From Nectonema munidae (lineage: Eukaryota; Nematomorpha; Nectonematoida; Nectonematidae): a stretch of DNA of 64,000 bases. The stretch's first letter is position 1. Each line of letters begins with the position of its first letter. The position numbers and the translations under genes were made by a program. Location: the NCBI GenBank assembly GCA_030549495.1, contig JAUIRK010000059.1:398982-462981 (forward strand), given 5' to 3'. Under the pieces are notes generated by a model. That model was not told the DNA's origin and ran no database searches. It saw only the letters and a program-made list of their open reading frames with translations. Below are positions 11,938 to 62,084 of the stretch, piece by piece.

Positions 11938-13958
11938 CTAAGACCATACTGGTCAAATGACCGATATCATAATTTTTTAATATTTTATGATAAAAAGTCA
12001 AAATAAATAACTTATTATTTACAATTGTTTATTAACATAAAATTATTATAATTTTAAACATAATTTACATACTTGAAAAGAACAAGATCCACAATTATAA
12101 TTAGAACAGTTCGGACACGTTCTTGTTTTATTTTTTTGACATATTTTACAGGTGGTCCTTTTTCCATATCCCAAAGTTTTGTCGCTAGATGTTGAGGCTC
12201 TATCTTCGCTTAGAATTAGTATTTTTCTTAAAAAACTTCTAGAATTTCTCTCTTTTTCACATAGAGATTCTCCCAGGTCAATCAAAATCTATCGCCTTTT
12301 TTGTTGAAATTTATATTTCTTTGCATAAAATATAAGTGTTCAAACACACGATGTCCAATAAATTAAAAAATAATGCGAGTGGCCATCTTCTGGAACCTGG
12401 TTTCGTAGAATATGCTCTCAGCATTTCACCAGCACATCTACTAATGCATTCTGGTCGCTTTTTGGAATCTTCAGATACAACTTTTGGATTTTGATGATGT
12501 GATGATAAAACAAAAACATCTTTATTTTTTTAGCTCGGTAACCTACTAACATGATACCTTGATCTTGCGTAAAAAGGAACTTTGATTCATAAAGCCGATC
12601 ATTATTTTCAAACTTCATTTGTGGGAGAATTTCTCTGAGATCTAATTGTTCCCACAAGTGTTGTCTTTTGTCTCAAAAGGTTTTTTAGAGCAGGAAAGAC
12701 TTGTAAAAAAATTGTCTCAAGTTACATTCAAGCCCATATCTTTATAGGAATCTAACAATTTCAAAACAACGTGTCTTCAGGAATCTAACAACGTCCTTGG
12801 CTTGAATGAATTCGAGATTCATCTTTACCATTGTAAGGAAGTGATTGCAAAACATAGTAACTGTGGGAATCACAAAGCATCCAAAACTTTATTCCAAATT
12901 TTGATGGTTTACTTGGCATGTATTGAATGAATTTGCACCTGCTGCGACATGGATAAAGTTGTTCGTCAACAGCAACTGATCCATGAGGAAAGTAGCACTT
13001 TTGAAAGTTCTCCGTTACGTTGCTCCAAAGTGAGCGAATCGCTGTGAAAGAATCTTTTTCTTTTCTTAGAGAACGCGAGCTCTTGACATCAGATCGTAAA
13101 TAAAGTAAAATGTTTTAAATCGTTACGAGATATCGTCTCATTGAATAATTCGCATTTCAAAAGTTATGAAGAGGTTCACTTCGTTCTTTGAGTACACCTC
13201 TCATTATGCAAAGTCCAAGAAAAGCAAAAAATTTCGACAACGGTAAAGAAAAGTTCAAGTCATTCTTTCTTTTAGCCTCTTCTGTGGTAAGTTTGATTAT
13301 TTCATCTAAATTTCTGTGTCCATACACTTACATAGACCACAAAACTGCTGTTTGATTAGTTATGTATCATTCAGAAAAATCAATAAACTATAAAACTCTA
13401 TGTACGCGCAACCACCGCTTCAAACAATAAAACAGCTCTCTTTTTTTTATAAACACTTTTTGGCATTTGTTTTGTTAACGATGAATGCCTTATTACAATA
13501 TCAATGAATGATGTTTGAACATTTTACACACAACAAGTTTAGAGGTTACAGATGATTTTGCTTGCTTTATATGACAATATAGAAAAATCAGAAAACTTAG
13601 AATGGTACATAATCCAAAATATAAACAACCTCAAACAGAAAAACTACACGCTATTTTGTAAACATTTCACCACAAATGTTTTATTGTAAACATACCGATA
13701 CAAATGTTTTCCAGCCATAATGCGTATTACACTGATAATGAGTATTTCAGCCTAACATAAGAAGTTTCACGAATGTGGATTCTATAAAAAATCAACAAAC
13801 TATATAATTAATAAACATTTTCATGCATATTTTATTTCAATTTGTATTGCTTTTCACTTCAAAAGTTTTTTGGCATATGTTCGTGTTATTAATTCGCGCT
13901 ATTGTAATAGAATTGAAGCTGAAACAATTTACCTGTCAATTGACCGGTATGGTCTTAC
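11938..13958 (-). mobile_element. piggyBac element 2, decayed
   Basis: The ends carry inverted blocks: CTAAGACCATACTGGTCAAA at 11938 and the reverse complement of TAAGACCATACCGGTCAATT ending at 13957. Between them, the minus strand codes for piggyBac transposase pieces. FFAFLGLCIMRGVLKER lies near 13240-13190. SVAVDEQLYPCRSRCKF (first Asp) lies at 12990-12935. QYMPSKPSKFGIKFWMLCDS follows near 12930-12870. A C-terminal Cys-rich domain (CKICQKNKTRTCPNC) ends at 12046. Several stops and frame changes interrupt it. No perfect TTAA pair is seen; TTAA occurs at 13963. It is only distantly similar to piggyBac 1 at 46-2193, so they are different families. Confidence 0.75.
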
Positions 13959-13959
13959 T

Positions 13960-14955
13960 TGATTAAAAAATTTTCTTAATGGGACGGGATACATTTGTAT
14001 CACTATTGATTAAATAAATCGAAAACAAGATTCATCTGTAAAAAAATTCAGATATAGATTTAAATTTCTAGCATATTAATTTTTGAAATATTAGGTTAAT
14101 AGGAATTAAATAAAACGTTAAATAATTTATTGAAAAAAACAAAGTTCAAATAGCTTATTTAAACATAAATATCGAATTTTCTTTCTTCAAGTACAGTCTT
14201 CCTCTTAAATTTCATTTTTCAACTATCCGTTATGAGAAAGATTTAAAACAATCTGGAATTGTTCAATTATAGCTAAAAATGGATAAAGAACATTTATATA
14301 GAACTAAGTATTTGTAGAATTTTTTTGTTATGCATTTGTACCAACTTTTTTTATGTTATGCATTCATACGATACAACTTTTATGTATAAGGGGCGGGAAA
14401 AGGGTTAGTCAGATACAGCAGAGATTCAGAGGGGGTCTTCTTTTCCTTTACCGATTTTTAGGGATATCAGTGTATAATAGTTCTATCAGAATTACTTTCA
14501 TTATGTGGAGGAAGAGTTGTATTTCAGATCCACAACATGAAATATGTAAATGTTCTAAAACCTGCTGCATTTTTTATAAGCTAATTTACTAATTACATAT
14601 TGAAGTAAGCTTATATTTGGTATATATATAAAAAGTATAATTTTATAAGAGTATTCAAAGTTTTTTTATATTTGGTCTTACACTTTTTATGTAATAAGAG
14701 TTTAAAATAAACGGCCATTTTATAGGGTAGCCATTTTTTTAGCCATTTTATACCCTTTAAAAATGGCGATATCTTTATTTTTCTCAAATTTTAGATTTTT
14801 CTTAGTTTTTGCTTATTACACGGTATAATGCCATTTTCAATGATATTTTTACTTCTGATGGGGTCCACTTTTTTTTCCTAAATATTTTCAACCGAATCAA
14901 TAAATTTTTCGTATAATATACAAGTAGTTCATTATTTTTTTAACATTTAATACCT
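13960..14955. other. AT-rich spacer, no gene
   Basis: No recognisable coding region. An open frame at 14353-14592 has no family resemblance and looks like chance. Words AGCCATTTT and TTTATACCC near 14710-14760 repeat in inverted order. Confidence 0.4.
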
Positions 14956-15290
14956 TAACCCTATTAGTGCTGGGAGGGGGGGCGTAAAACCCCCTTCACT
15001 AAAAAATTAATTGTAGAAAATTGGCTGAATCATATCCCTTCAAATTTTGTGACTTTTCCTAAAATCGCTAGCTGCATCTTTTGAAACCATTTTCATGGTA
15101 GTTGAATGACCCTTACATGTCCAAAACTGTCAATCAAAATAAAAAATTAAAATTTTTCAGTAAAAATTCGACATTATCTGTACTTACCTTATAACTTAGG
15201 ATCAATATTATATAATACCCTGAAAATTTATAATTATATACAGTTTGGAACGCATAACACTTTATATATTTAATTTTTTAAATTAAATAA
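14956..15290 (+). repeat. CCCTATTAGTGC repeat, copy A
   Basis: Begins TTAACCCTATTAGTGCTGGG at 14956 and runs through TTCACTAAAAAATTAATTG, CAAATTTTGTGACTTTTCC, TTCATGGTAGTTGAATGACC and CAGTTTGGAACGCATAACAC. Related copies lie at 22540-22985 (minus), 51316-52045 (plus) and 62085-63476 (minus). The shared terminus suggests a non-autonomous DNA transposon. This copy lacks the internal tandem units seen in the others and abuts the Gypsy fossil. Confidence 0.7.
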
Positions 15291-15345
15291 TTAATCAACT
15301 TTTAACAATAATTTTTTAACTAATACTTTTTAACTTTTTTAAGTA

Positions 15346-17410
15346 ATGTTCAACATCCAACCCTTTATGGAAAAAGCCGTCAGACCAAAGGAGTTCAACG
15401 TTCTCCCTAACGAAGAACAAAGTGGAAAATTATGGAAACACTGGTTTAGAGGATTCACTTACTACCTTGACTGTTTGAAGGATCACAGTCCAAACAAGCT
15501 TGAACTTCTCATCATTCACTTGGGACCTGACGTTGCTGAAAGCATACAAAAAGCGTCAAGTTATGAGATGGCAATAAAGCAACTGGAAAGTGCATACGTC
15601 AAATTTCCTAACGAAGTTCATGCAAGGCACCTCCTCTCAACGCGCGTTCAATCAAGTGACGAGACCGTCGACTCTTTCTTTCAATCCTTGAAGGTGTTAT
15701 CCATGAATTGCGAATTCAAAGAAGTAACTGCCGATCAGCACAAAGATCTTTTCATAAGAGATTCTCTCATCTCTGGATTGAGGAACAGTGCTATTCGAAC
15801 CAGACTTCTTGAAAACACGAAACTTGATCTCAACACCGCAGTCAACCAAGCTAGAGCTATGGAGCAAGCTTTAAGCCAAAGCGAAAGCTACGCGTCCAAT
15901 ACCCTAACGCTTGCTGCAACCGCAAATGAGAACCAACCTGATGAACTCTCAACCCGTTAAAATCGTGAAGCGTCAGAGATGGATAGTTGTTCTTCCTTTT
16001 TAAAATCTTCAATTAATGGAAATTGCTACTTCTGTGGAGGTAAAAGACACCCTAGAAACTCTAGAGAGTTGTGTCCTGCCAAGCGTCATACCTGCTTCAA
16101 GTGTGGTAAACTTGGACATTTCTCCAAAGTTTGTCGATCTGCAAGGAAAAACGTTTCAAACATCAATGGAATGTCGAAGAAATCCAGCTGGAAAAGCATC
16201 GTTCTTCTCAACGGCTCTAAATGTCAAGTACTCGTCGACACTGGGAGCACCGACAACTTCTTGGACAAAGATACTGCTCGTCGACTGAATTTGAAGCTAT
16301 ATCCCTGCAAAGAAAAGGTCAGCATGGCTTCTAGCAAGTTTAAAATGCAGGTTATGGGAAGAACTCGTGCTCAATTGCAAATTCAAAATAAAGTCTACGA
16401 TAATGTGGAGTTCTTGATTTTACCTAACTTGTGGAAAGAGGTCATCTTGGGAATTAGTTTTCTCAAAAGACATAAAGACATCACCATTGAATTCCATGGG
16501 AAAGAACCTTCTTTGGATTTCCAATATCACAGTGGAAACCTTGAAGCTCGTCATACATGCTTCAACAAAGAACTCGAATGAAGTGAAACTTTTTAGATTC
16601 TTGTCTGCTAATTGTCGACCTCAGATAACAAGAACTAGAAAGTTCAGTGAAGATGATCAGCGATTTATACGAAGTGAAGTCCAGAGACTGCTGAAAGCTG
16701 GAGTTATTGAAGAATCCAATTCTCCATGGCGAGCTCAAGTTGTCCTTGTTCCCAAAACCGCCGGAGGGAAGAGAATGGTAGTTGACTTCTCACACACGAT
16801 AAATAAGTTTACCTTAGCTGACGCCTATTCTTTGCCTGATGTAAATGAATTGGCACATAAGGTAGCCAAATTCAAATACTTCAGTTTAATTGATCTTTCC
16901 GAAGCTTATTATCAAGTGGAACTGGGGAAAGACGAGCGAATGTACACTGGGTTTGAAGCTGACGGTAGACTTTATCAATTCACGAAAATTCCGATGGGAG
17001 TAACCAATGAGGCCTCTGCATTTCAGCGATACATCAATAACTTTATTTCGTTAAATAAACTTAGTGATACTTTTTCTTACATAGACGATGTAATAATCTG
17101 TGGGAAGACTTTGGAGCAACACGATCGCAATCTAAAGTCTTTTTTTAACGCAGCCAATTCCTATCAACTAAACATCAATTGGAGCAAAAGTAAGCAAGGA
17201 CTCGCATCTATCAAATTTCTTGGATATGAGATTGGTGATGGGGAGCTAAGGCCTGACAAGGATCGCATCAAACCTCTGACAGAAATGCCTATACCGCGAA
17301 GTTCTGCTGAATTGAAAAGAATGATGGGATTCTTCTCATATTACGCCAAATAGATTTCCAATTACTCCACGAAAGTTCAATCTCTAACAAAAGTGACCTC
17401 ATTTCCTTGT
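15346..17410 (+). mobile_element. Gypsy-family LTR retrotransposon fossil (gag, protease, RT)
   Basis: Parts visible in order are a gag region (15346-15957), two CCHC zinc knuckles (16024-16140; CYFCGGKRHP and CFKCGKLGHF), an aspartic protease with LVDTGSTDNFLD near 16232-16267, and a reverse transcriptase with SYIDDVII near 17078-17100 and FLGYEIGDGELRPD after it. This order and these motifs are those of Ty3/Gypsy elements. It is broken, with a few interruptions, and looks like an old copy. I recognised no long terminal repeats by eye. It is followed directly by a LINE 3' end. Confidence 0.85.
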
Positions 17411-17411
17411 G

Positions 17412-18025
17412 AGTTCGTTTTTACCCACGAACTCACACAATACACTAATAAGCAATGGCAATCGTCAGTTACCCAATCGACAAACACCATTCTATCCCAC
17501 ATAACTGACATAACAGCTGTTCATCAATCTTTGTCAAAACATAAGTTCATCCCCTCACGATCCCTTATAAGGTGGCTCTTCGGGCACTGCCCTTGCAAAA
17601 AATACCTCTTTCATATCAAACATTCCGACACTCAGTCCTGCCGTTTCTGTGGCGCAGCTTGTGAATCATCTCACCACCTAACTTTCATTTGCCCATTTTT
17701 TATCTCTCATCGCCACGAATTAATAAACAGTTGTGTTTCAACTCTCGGTCATTTTCTCAACAATCTGAATGAACTACTAACACACTCGACACTATTAATT
17801 TCCCTCTCGACGCTTCTACGAACTATTGAACCCATTCTAAATCTTCACCCACCGCCAACTCGATAGCTTTCTTCCTCTACTTTTCTCGCTATTTCTTTTA
17901 TTTTAGACTCCCTTTAAATCCTGCATAAATAAAAAGACTGTCTCTATTTCCCTATCAAGCATCTTGCAAGCACATCAATTAAGTTTTGGAAAGTGCTTTG
18001 AAATCTCTACCTACCTACCTATCAA
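17412..18025 (+). mobile_element. LINE 3' end, 5'-truncated
   Basis: The + strand frame to 17866 ends a non-LTR retrotransposon ORF2. It contains RSLIRWLFGH followed by CRFCGAACESSHHLTFICPF, the Cys-Cys-His-Cys block found at the C terminus of Jockey/I-type LINEs after their RNase H-like region. A 3' untranslated stretch follows and ends in a short CTAC repeat (CTACCTACCTACCTATC, about 18003-18022), which looks like a LINE tail. The 5' part is missing, as expected of truncated insertion. Its start abuts the Gypsy fossil at a 10-bp inverted repeat (GTGAGTTCGT / ACGAACTCAC). It could belong to the same family as the endonuclease piece at 22994-23350. Confidence 0.65.
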
Positions 18026-18029
18026 CGTT

Positions 18030-18441
18030 GGCAGCCATTGAAAATTTAAATCAGGAAGATTTAGAGTTATCGTTTCGCGGGAACTTTTCAATTAAATACT
18101 GCCAAATGATTATAATTCAAAATGTATAAATATGTTTATTTATTACTTCTTATATTGAAATGACTATTTATGTATCTTTTTCAATATTATATTTTCCCAT
18201 TTGTTATAAATTTTATATTAGGATCATCTCTTCTATCCTAAGAAAAACCCAAAATTATTATAAAATTTTTGAATACTTTTGTGTGTGTTTCTTTTCGTTT
18301 CTTATTGTTTTTTTGCAAAATAAACGTTATCGTTCTATGAGACTTCGAATCAATTTCTATCAAATTAAATAAAATTATATTTTTTGTTTTAATTTTATTA
18401 TTTTTTTGCTCCTAGTTTATATTCAAAAAATTTATTTACTC
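18030..18441. other. Region immediately upstream of Su(H) coding exon 1
   Basis: No coding region is seen. A pyrimidine-rich stretch followed by GCTCCTAG ends at 18415 and could be a splice acceptor for a 5' untranslated part of the first coding exon. I see no convincing TATA box or CpG-rich promoter; the true promoter may lie further upstream. Confidence 0.35.
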
Positions 18442-56390
<37,949 letters not shown>

Positions 56391-56477
56391 CTTTTTATCT
56401 CTTTATTTCTATAAGTTATTTTTTCGCTATATATTTTTGATGTAAAAAATTGTAATCATTTTTCTTCTTGACACTGT

Positions 56478-56483
56478 AATAAA
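56478..56483 (+). terminator. Polyadenylation signal for Su(H)
   Basis: AATAAA 88 nt after the stop codon, followed by T-rich sequence. It is the first canonical signal downstream of the stop. Confidence 0.55.
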
Positions 56484-56489
56484 AAAATT

Positions 56490-58410
56490 CTAATTCTTCT
56501 TTTCAAATCAATTACAGATAATTTTCTTATAATGCGAAAAAAATTATACGTCAACTTAATTTTTTAATGCGATGCTCACAATCATTTACTCTGACTTATC
56601 TCTCTGTTACTGCATAACTATACCTGCATAGAGACTTATCTCTATCATTACTCTTCTGAATGTAATTTGATATTTTAACTCTTAGACATAGTAACTCCTC
56701 TCACATTCAATATAGCTATGAAAACATGTAGTTCAAAAATGATAATTTCCATAGAGTGTCACATAAAACACGTTTAGTTTCACTCTTATGCATACTTTAT
56801 TTATTTGAAGATATAGAAATCAATAAAAAGTATCCACGAACTTAAAAATAACCTTTTATAACAGATCTTTTAGAGATTGCTGTAGGCCTAGTGCTCTTTT
56901 TAATTTTTTTGCTTTTGTTTTAGAGTTTTTTGGTATATTAGTGACTCTGTTTAAAAATAATGTATTTTTTAGGAATTTATTAAGTTTCAAGTAGAATCGA
57001 CAATAAATAACATAAATTCTTGTCATTTAAAATATTGCAAGGGTCAAAATGACTCCTTTGGACGTTCTAGTGTTAAAACGGTGACTAAATGATGTAGAAA
57101 CCTAACCATATCATAACCTAATGGAGTGCCTTCTTCCCCAACTGAAATTTTTTTCTGGCTAGGGACCTGCGTACATAGATATGAAGTCTATTGGCTATTA
57201 ATCATCTAAGGGCATTTTTATTGGCTGTTTTTTTGTGAAAAAAAAACTGAAAAAATTAAATTTTCTCCAAGGCTTGACGAAAAATTTTCACTCGCATGAC
57301 AATTTCTGAAACTTGACAGTCTGCTTTATATATTTAAAAATTATCAATGGTAGGTATCAATTTATAGAAATCTAAATTACAAAATTTATAAATTAAGAAA
57401 AAACTTTAATAAAGAATTTTGTTTTATTAAAAAATTAAAAATATAGATTTAAAATAGTAACAAACTAATTTATTATCTTTCTTGTGAAGAATAAATAAAA
57501 AGCCATCAGCCATAACTTCAATTGGATATATTGAGAATGTAAAATGTTTTTTATTCAAATCAATTTTTTGATTGGTTAAAATAGGTACATTATAGACATA
57601 TATACAAAATATACAAATATATATGAACAATTTTTCAATAAAAAGATTTAATCTAAAATAGAGTCAATATTGTTATTCCGAATGATAAGACGATTCTAAA
57701 AATGTATAAAACTTGTATATTTGTTGAATATATGTGAATTCGTAATTTGAGCCCGTTGAAAGGGGTGGAAAAATCGAAAATTTAAAATTAAAATTTTTTT
57801 AAACATATTCTGATGGAGTTTGATACGCTGATTCCAAATATGTAATCCATTTGAAATGAATCCAATGACTTCTTATTTTTTTTGCTTTCAAATTTGGAAT
57901 TTTTGTCATTAAGTTCAAGGGTTAAAAATACTATTTTCAAACTTAAAATATTTATACATTTTCTTGATCAGTATAAATTTTCCTTTAAAATGCGATATTA
58001 AAATTGAATAAGTTTGAAATTTAGTGGTGGATCCCCTACAATTTAAAAAAAAATTAAAAGAAATTTTTTCACCGTAGTATGTTTAAATATTGGGTATATA
58101 TTATGAATATGCAAAAAAAAATGTAAATATTCATTTTACACACTAAAATATCGTGAAAAATAGGAAAATTGTTTTTGTATTTTGCTTAAAGGCTTATAAA
58201 AATTTATTTTAATATTTTTCAAATAAGTTCTACCTTGTAAAATGTATGTAAAAGAATGTTCTTTAAGATGGGCTAATTTGAAAATTAAAAATATTTTCAA
58301 AAAATGTTAAAAATTTGTTTCAAGTTTATTTTTACTTAAATTTGGGCAAGACTTATATCTAACATACATATATATATCTTTTTTTTATTTTCAGCTAGAT
58401 ATAATACTTA
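56490..58410. other. Downstream AT-rich spacer
   Basis: No gene. 57000-57080 has the words AAATATTGCAAGGGTCAAAA and TGACTCC reminiscent of piggyBac-type MITE ends, without a partner. The rest is AT-rich and may belong to the element around 58412. Confidence 0.4.
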
Positions 58411-58411
58411 C

Positions 58412-59740
58412 ATAAATGAAAATGCCTAGAGGAACTTATAAAAACATTCCAGATAATTTTTGTTTTATTTGTGGATGTGTAACAAAGGCCTATAAACGAA
58501 AAATATCAAAATACGTAAAAAAAACTTTATAAACATATTTCCAAATTGAAGTGGGAGATCAAGACAAGAAATAGGCACCACATATATGCTGTTCGTTTTA
58601 TTTCCTTGTTCTATCGAAATGGGCAAATGGTTATGGAAAAGGCCTCGTCAGAGATCTCAAATTAACAAAACATCAGAGTAAAGTGTTAGCTTTGCGGCTA
58701 CAAGAAAAGAATTTGCTGCATAAAGATTTTCGTGTGAGTAAGTTTAGATCGCGTTCTGATGACTTTGTACATAGATTTTCATTAGAAAACAATTTGTCAT
58801 ATTGTAATAACATTCTTGGATTTGAATTGGAGCTACGACCCTACTGAATGGAGACTGTTTATCGATTCTTCACTTTGCAGTATAAAAGCTGTACTTCTGC
58901 ATAATGGAAACGCCCTACTATCGATTCCAGTTACCCATTCGGTGGTTTTAAAAGAGAATTGCGAAGATTTGCCATTTATTCTAGAAAAGATAAAGTACAA
59001 AGAGCATAAATGGCAAATCGGTTGTGATTTAAAAGTGATTGTAATTTTGAGTGGACTTCAATTAGATTTCACAAAATATATGTGCTTCCTATGCAGATGG
59101 GATAGCCGCGTTAAAAAAGAACATTACATACATTCAGAATTGGAACCCAGAGACGGTAATCCAGGCTCCCGCGACGTCATTCGAGAACCACTAGTGGAAA
59201 AAATTATTCTTTCTCCATTGCATATTAAATTAGGGTTAATCAAGCAATTTATAAAAGCCATAGACAACGATAAACCTGCTTTTAAGTATATGAGAGGAAA
59301 GTTTCCCAAATTAAGTGATGCAAAAGTAAAGGAAGATGTATTTGTTGCTCCACAGATTAGAATACTTATGCTTGACGACGCTTTTGATTATACTATGACT
59401 GAACTGGAACTAGCAACGTGGGTTAGCTTCAAGTTAATATGCAATAGTTTTTTGGGAAAGCATAAGTCTGCGGATTATCAAGTTTTAGTGACTGATTTGA
59501 TCAAATCGTATCAGAACGGGATGTAACATGTCGCTAAAGCTCCACTTCCATCTTTCTAGAAAATCCATCATATCTAAGTGATGAACACGGTGAACGATTT
59601 CACCAAGGCATTCAATGGAAACTCGTTACAAAGGAAAGTGGAGTCCAGCTATGTTGGCAGACTTTATTTGGAGTCTACAACGTGATGAGCCCGGTAGCAA
59701 GCATAAGAAGAATCATAAGTACCGTTAAAGACAGCTCACA
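58412..59740 (+). mobile_element. Transposase-like gene of the SDEHGERFHQ family, decayed
   Basis: Frames run from MKMPRGTYKNIPDN with Cys pair CFICGC (58416) through QSKVLALRLQEKNLL (58675). The main open part 58816-59526 holds YDPTEWRLFIDSSLCSIKAV, YKEHKWQIGCDLKVI, CFLCRWDSR, ILSPLHIKLGLIKQFIKA, KFPKLSDAKVKEDVFVAPQI. After it come MSLKLHFH and LSDEHGERFHQGIQW (59575-59620) and a tail near 59700. From memory, proteins with these blocks occur in many copies in arthropod and cnidarian genomes, usually unannotated. I believe they derive from a DNA transposon, but I cannot name the superfamily. Frame changes occur near 58510, 58560, 58840 and 59545. No terminal repeats were found. Confidence 0.6.
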
Positions 59741-59759
59741 GGTTATATTTGTTTCGTTT

Positions 59760-60490
59760 ATGCTATTAAAGTTATTTTTCCAACTTTTCGAAACATTTTA
59801 TGATGTTGAATCGTAAACATAAATAGTTAAAATGGTATATTTTCTTTGCAAATCTAAATATAGCTGTATATTAATAAAATATGGTAAACAATAATTTAAA
59901 TTAATTAAGTTAAACTATATATAGTATTTGGTCTAAAAAGCCTCAATTTATGAAAAATATAAAATTTTAGTATGCGATTTACGAAAAATTGAGACCCGAT
60001 AGAGAAAAACGCTTTGCAGATTCGGAATCAGCGCACCCAAATTTCTAAAAGTCGGCTACTCTTAGCCTAGTAGTTTTTTGAAAATTAAAAATTGTTGGAC
60101 AGTGAATTAAAAAAAATTTTTCAACATTTATTTATATTATATACTTTTTTTAATATTCACTAATATATACTTTTTTAAATATTTTTAATCAAATATCGAA
60201 TTTTTTTCAAAGTTAGCTTGTTTGGCGTCGTTTTGCCGAAAATATTATGCAACAAATATAGATTTTTTTACATCAACTTGTAAAAAAAGAGTTGTGAAAA
60301 AAATAAATTAGGAAGTCGTTTTTATTTTAAGGCTCCAATTTTTATAAAATTTGATCAAAATTTTCATGGGGTAAAATTGACGTCATTTTTTAACGCCAAA
60401 AAGTGAAAATAAAAATAAACATATGGAAACTAAATATTTTTCAAAAATTTAAAATATTACAATAAAATATGACTCATTATATATTTCAAC
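59760..60490. other. Unassigned AT-rich stretch
   Basis: No gene or repeat pair recognised. Intact words such as GTCGGCTACTCTTAGCC near 60050 may be the 3' flank of the element before it. Confidence 0.35.
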
Positions 60491-60880
60491 TATGCTGAAT
60501 TCAGTGGTGATGTCCATTTTATTTATCAAAATCAATCAAACCTGTCAAAAAATTGATTTATATTTGACAACTCATTTCAAAAAAGAACTTTTTATTGAAA
60601 TAATTATATAAAGTTTTTTACACATATATACCCATTTTCGAGCATGCTGAATTCAGTGGTGATATTAAATTTTTATGAAAATCAATCAAACCTGAAAAAA
60701 ATAATTTAAATATGACAGCCCATGTCAAAATTAAAATTTTTATTCTTATGAAAAGTTTTTTATACATATCTACCCATTTTCAAGTATGTAGAATTTAATG
60801 GTGATGTCCATTTTTTATGAAATCAATAAAACCTGTCAAAAAATGGATTGCTTAAAATCAATCTCAAATATATAAATTTC
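60490..60880. repeat. Three tandem units of about 147 bp
   Basis: ATGCTGAATTCAGTGGTGAT recurs at about 60492, 60642 and, diverged, 60785, each followed by TTTATGAAAATCAATCAAAC-like sequence and CTGTCAAAAAA. A T-rich linker with ACATATATACCCATTTTC joins them. Confidence 0.8.
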
Positions 60881-61435
60881 AAAATAAATTCTACTTGCAG
60901 TATTTCTCTGGTAATTATTTTCTTAATTTATTTAATAAACCAACTTTAGGTGTTTAATTCACTCAAAATATTTCATTTGTTAGTAAATTATGTATCTCGA
61001 TAGGACCTCCATCTTTTTGGCTACAAATCGTTGTCGACTCGTAGTATCTATTTCATATCTTCTATACTTTACAGTATGTAATTTTGCTATTCATTTTATG
61101 ATGATCCTTTCTTGGTAGCTCTTTTTTCATTATAACTTTATTTTCTTCAATGTGTGTCTGAATATTTGTCAATCAATCTCAGTTCAAAAGTTTTTTTTCT
61201 ATGAATCATTCGTGATGTTCATTGTTCAATTACAAAAGGTTGTCCACGTTCTTCATCTAAAAGATTCTCTCTTTCACTCAAAGGGAAAAAGATGGACAAA
61301 TTTAATTTAAATTAAAAATATCTTGATAATGACTAAATTCTCAGATATTGGCATCTGTGCCATTTTTGATAAATCTGACCTATTCTAAATTTTCAGATTT
61401 CCTACCCATCTTAGCTAAATGTCTTAATCCTAGAT

Positions 61436-61906
61436 CAGTGGTTCCCAACCTTTTTTTATCCCGTTCCCCCTTTTCCAGTCACTTTTTTACCTGTGGACCC
61501 CTACAACTGAATAGTTTGAGCCAACAAAATTAATCAAAGATTTTTATGCAAAAAATGATTCTAGTCATCTGATTAAATCGTATGCTTATTCATATGAAAT
61601 CAGAGAAAGCGTAAAGCCTGACATAAAATGTGAATAAAATTTTTTTCCAATTAAAATATAAATTTTTCAAAAATATTGTAACTAATAAAAAGGATATATA
61701 TAAAGATTCAAAATATGAAACTTTAAAAAAGGGAAGAAAATATTAATATAAAAAAGCTCTAAATATATATATTTATATTGATTTGGAAAATAGAAGTATA
61801 TTAAAGGAGATTCAACATAAGTAGTTTGAAGTAGAATTTCCATGGACCCTTTGAAATTCTTCTATGGACCCCTAGGGGTCCATGGACCCCCGGTTGGGAA
61901 CCACTG
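61436..61906. mobile_element. hAT MITE with perfect 8-bp target duplication
   Basis: Inverted ends CAGTGGTTCCCAACC (61436-61450) and GGTTGGGAACCACTG (61892-61906) match exactly over 15 bp. TCCTAGAT is repeated exactly at 61428-61435 and 61907-61914. Close to the right end GGACCCCTAGGGGTCC forms an inner palindrome. The body is non-coding; a 61-codon frame across its left edge is chance. Confidence 0.92.
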
Positions 61907-62084
61907 TCCTAGATGATAAGCTATAGATTTAAATATTTTTCATTTGTAAAAGAGGAACGTCTTTTTCACAGTCAAAATCTTTTTTAAAGCACCCAATATT
62001 ATATAATTAAACCACTTTCTAGTTCATTAGAACATGGTAGATCTTCCATTTAGTCAAGATACATATTTTTTTTAATTATTTGTT

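Noticed and set aside
14353-14592. 79-codon frame as a small host gene
   Set aside because: No conserved motif, no splice or polyadenylation context, and composition like the surrounding spacer.
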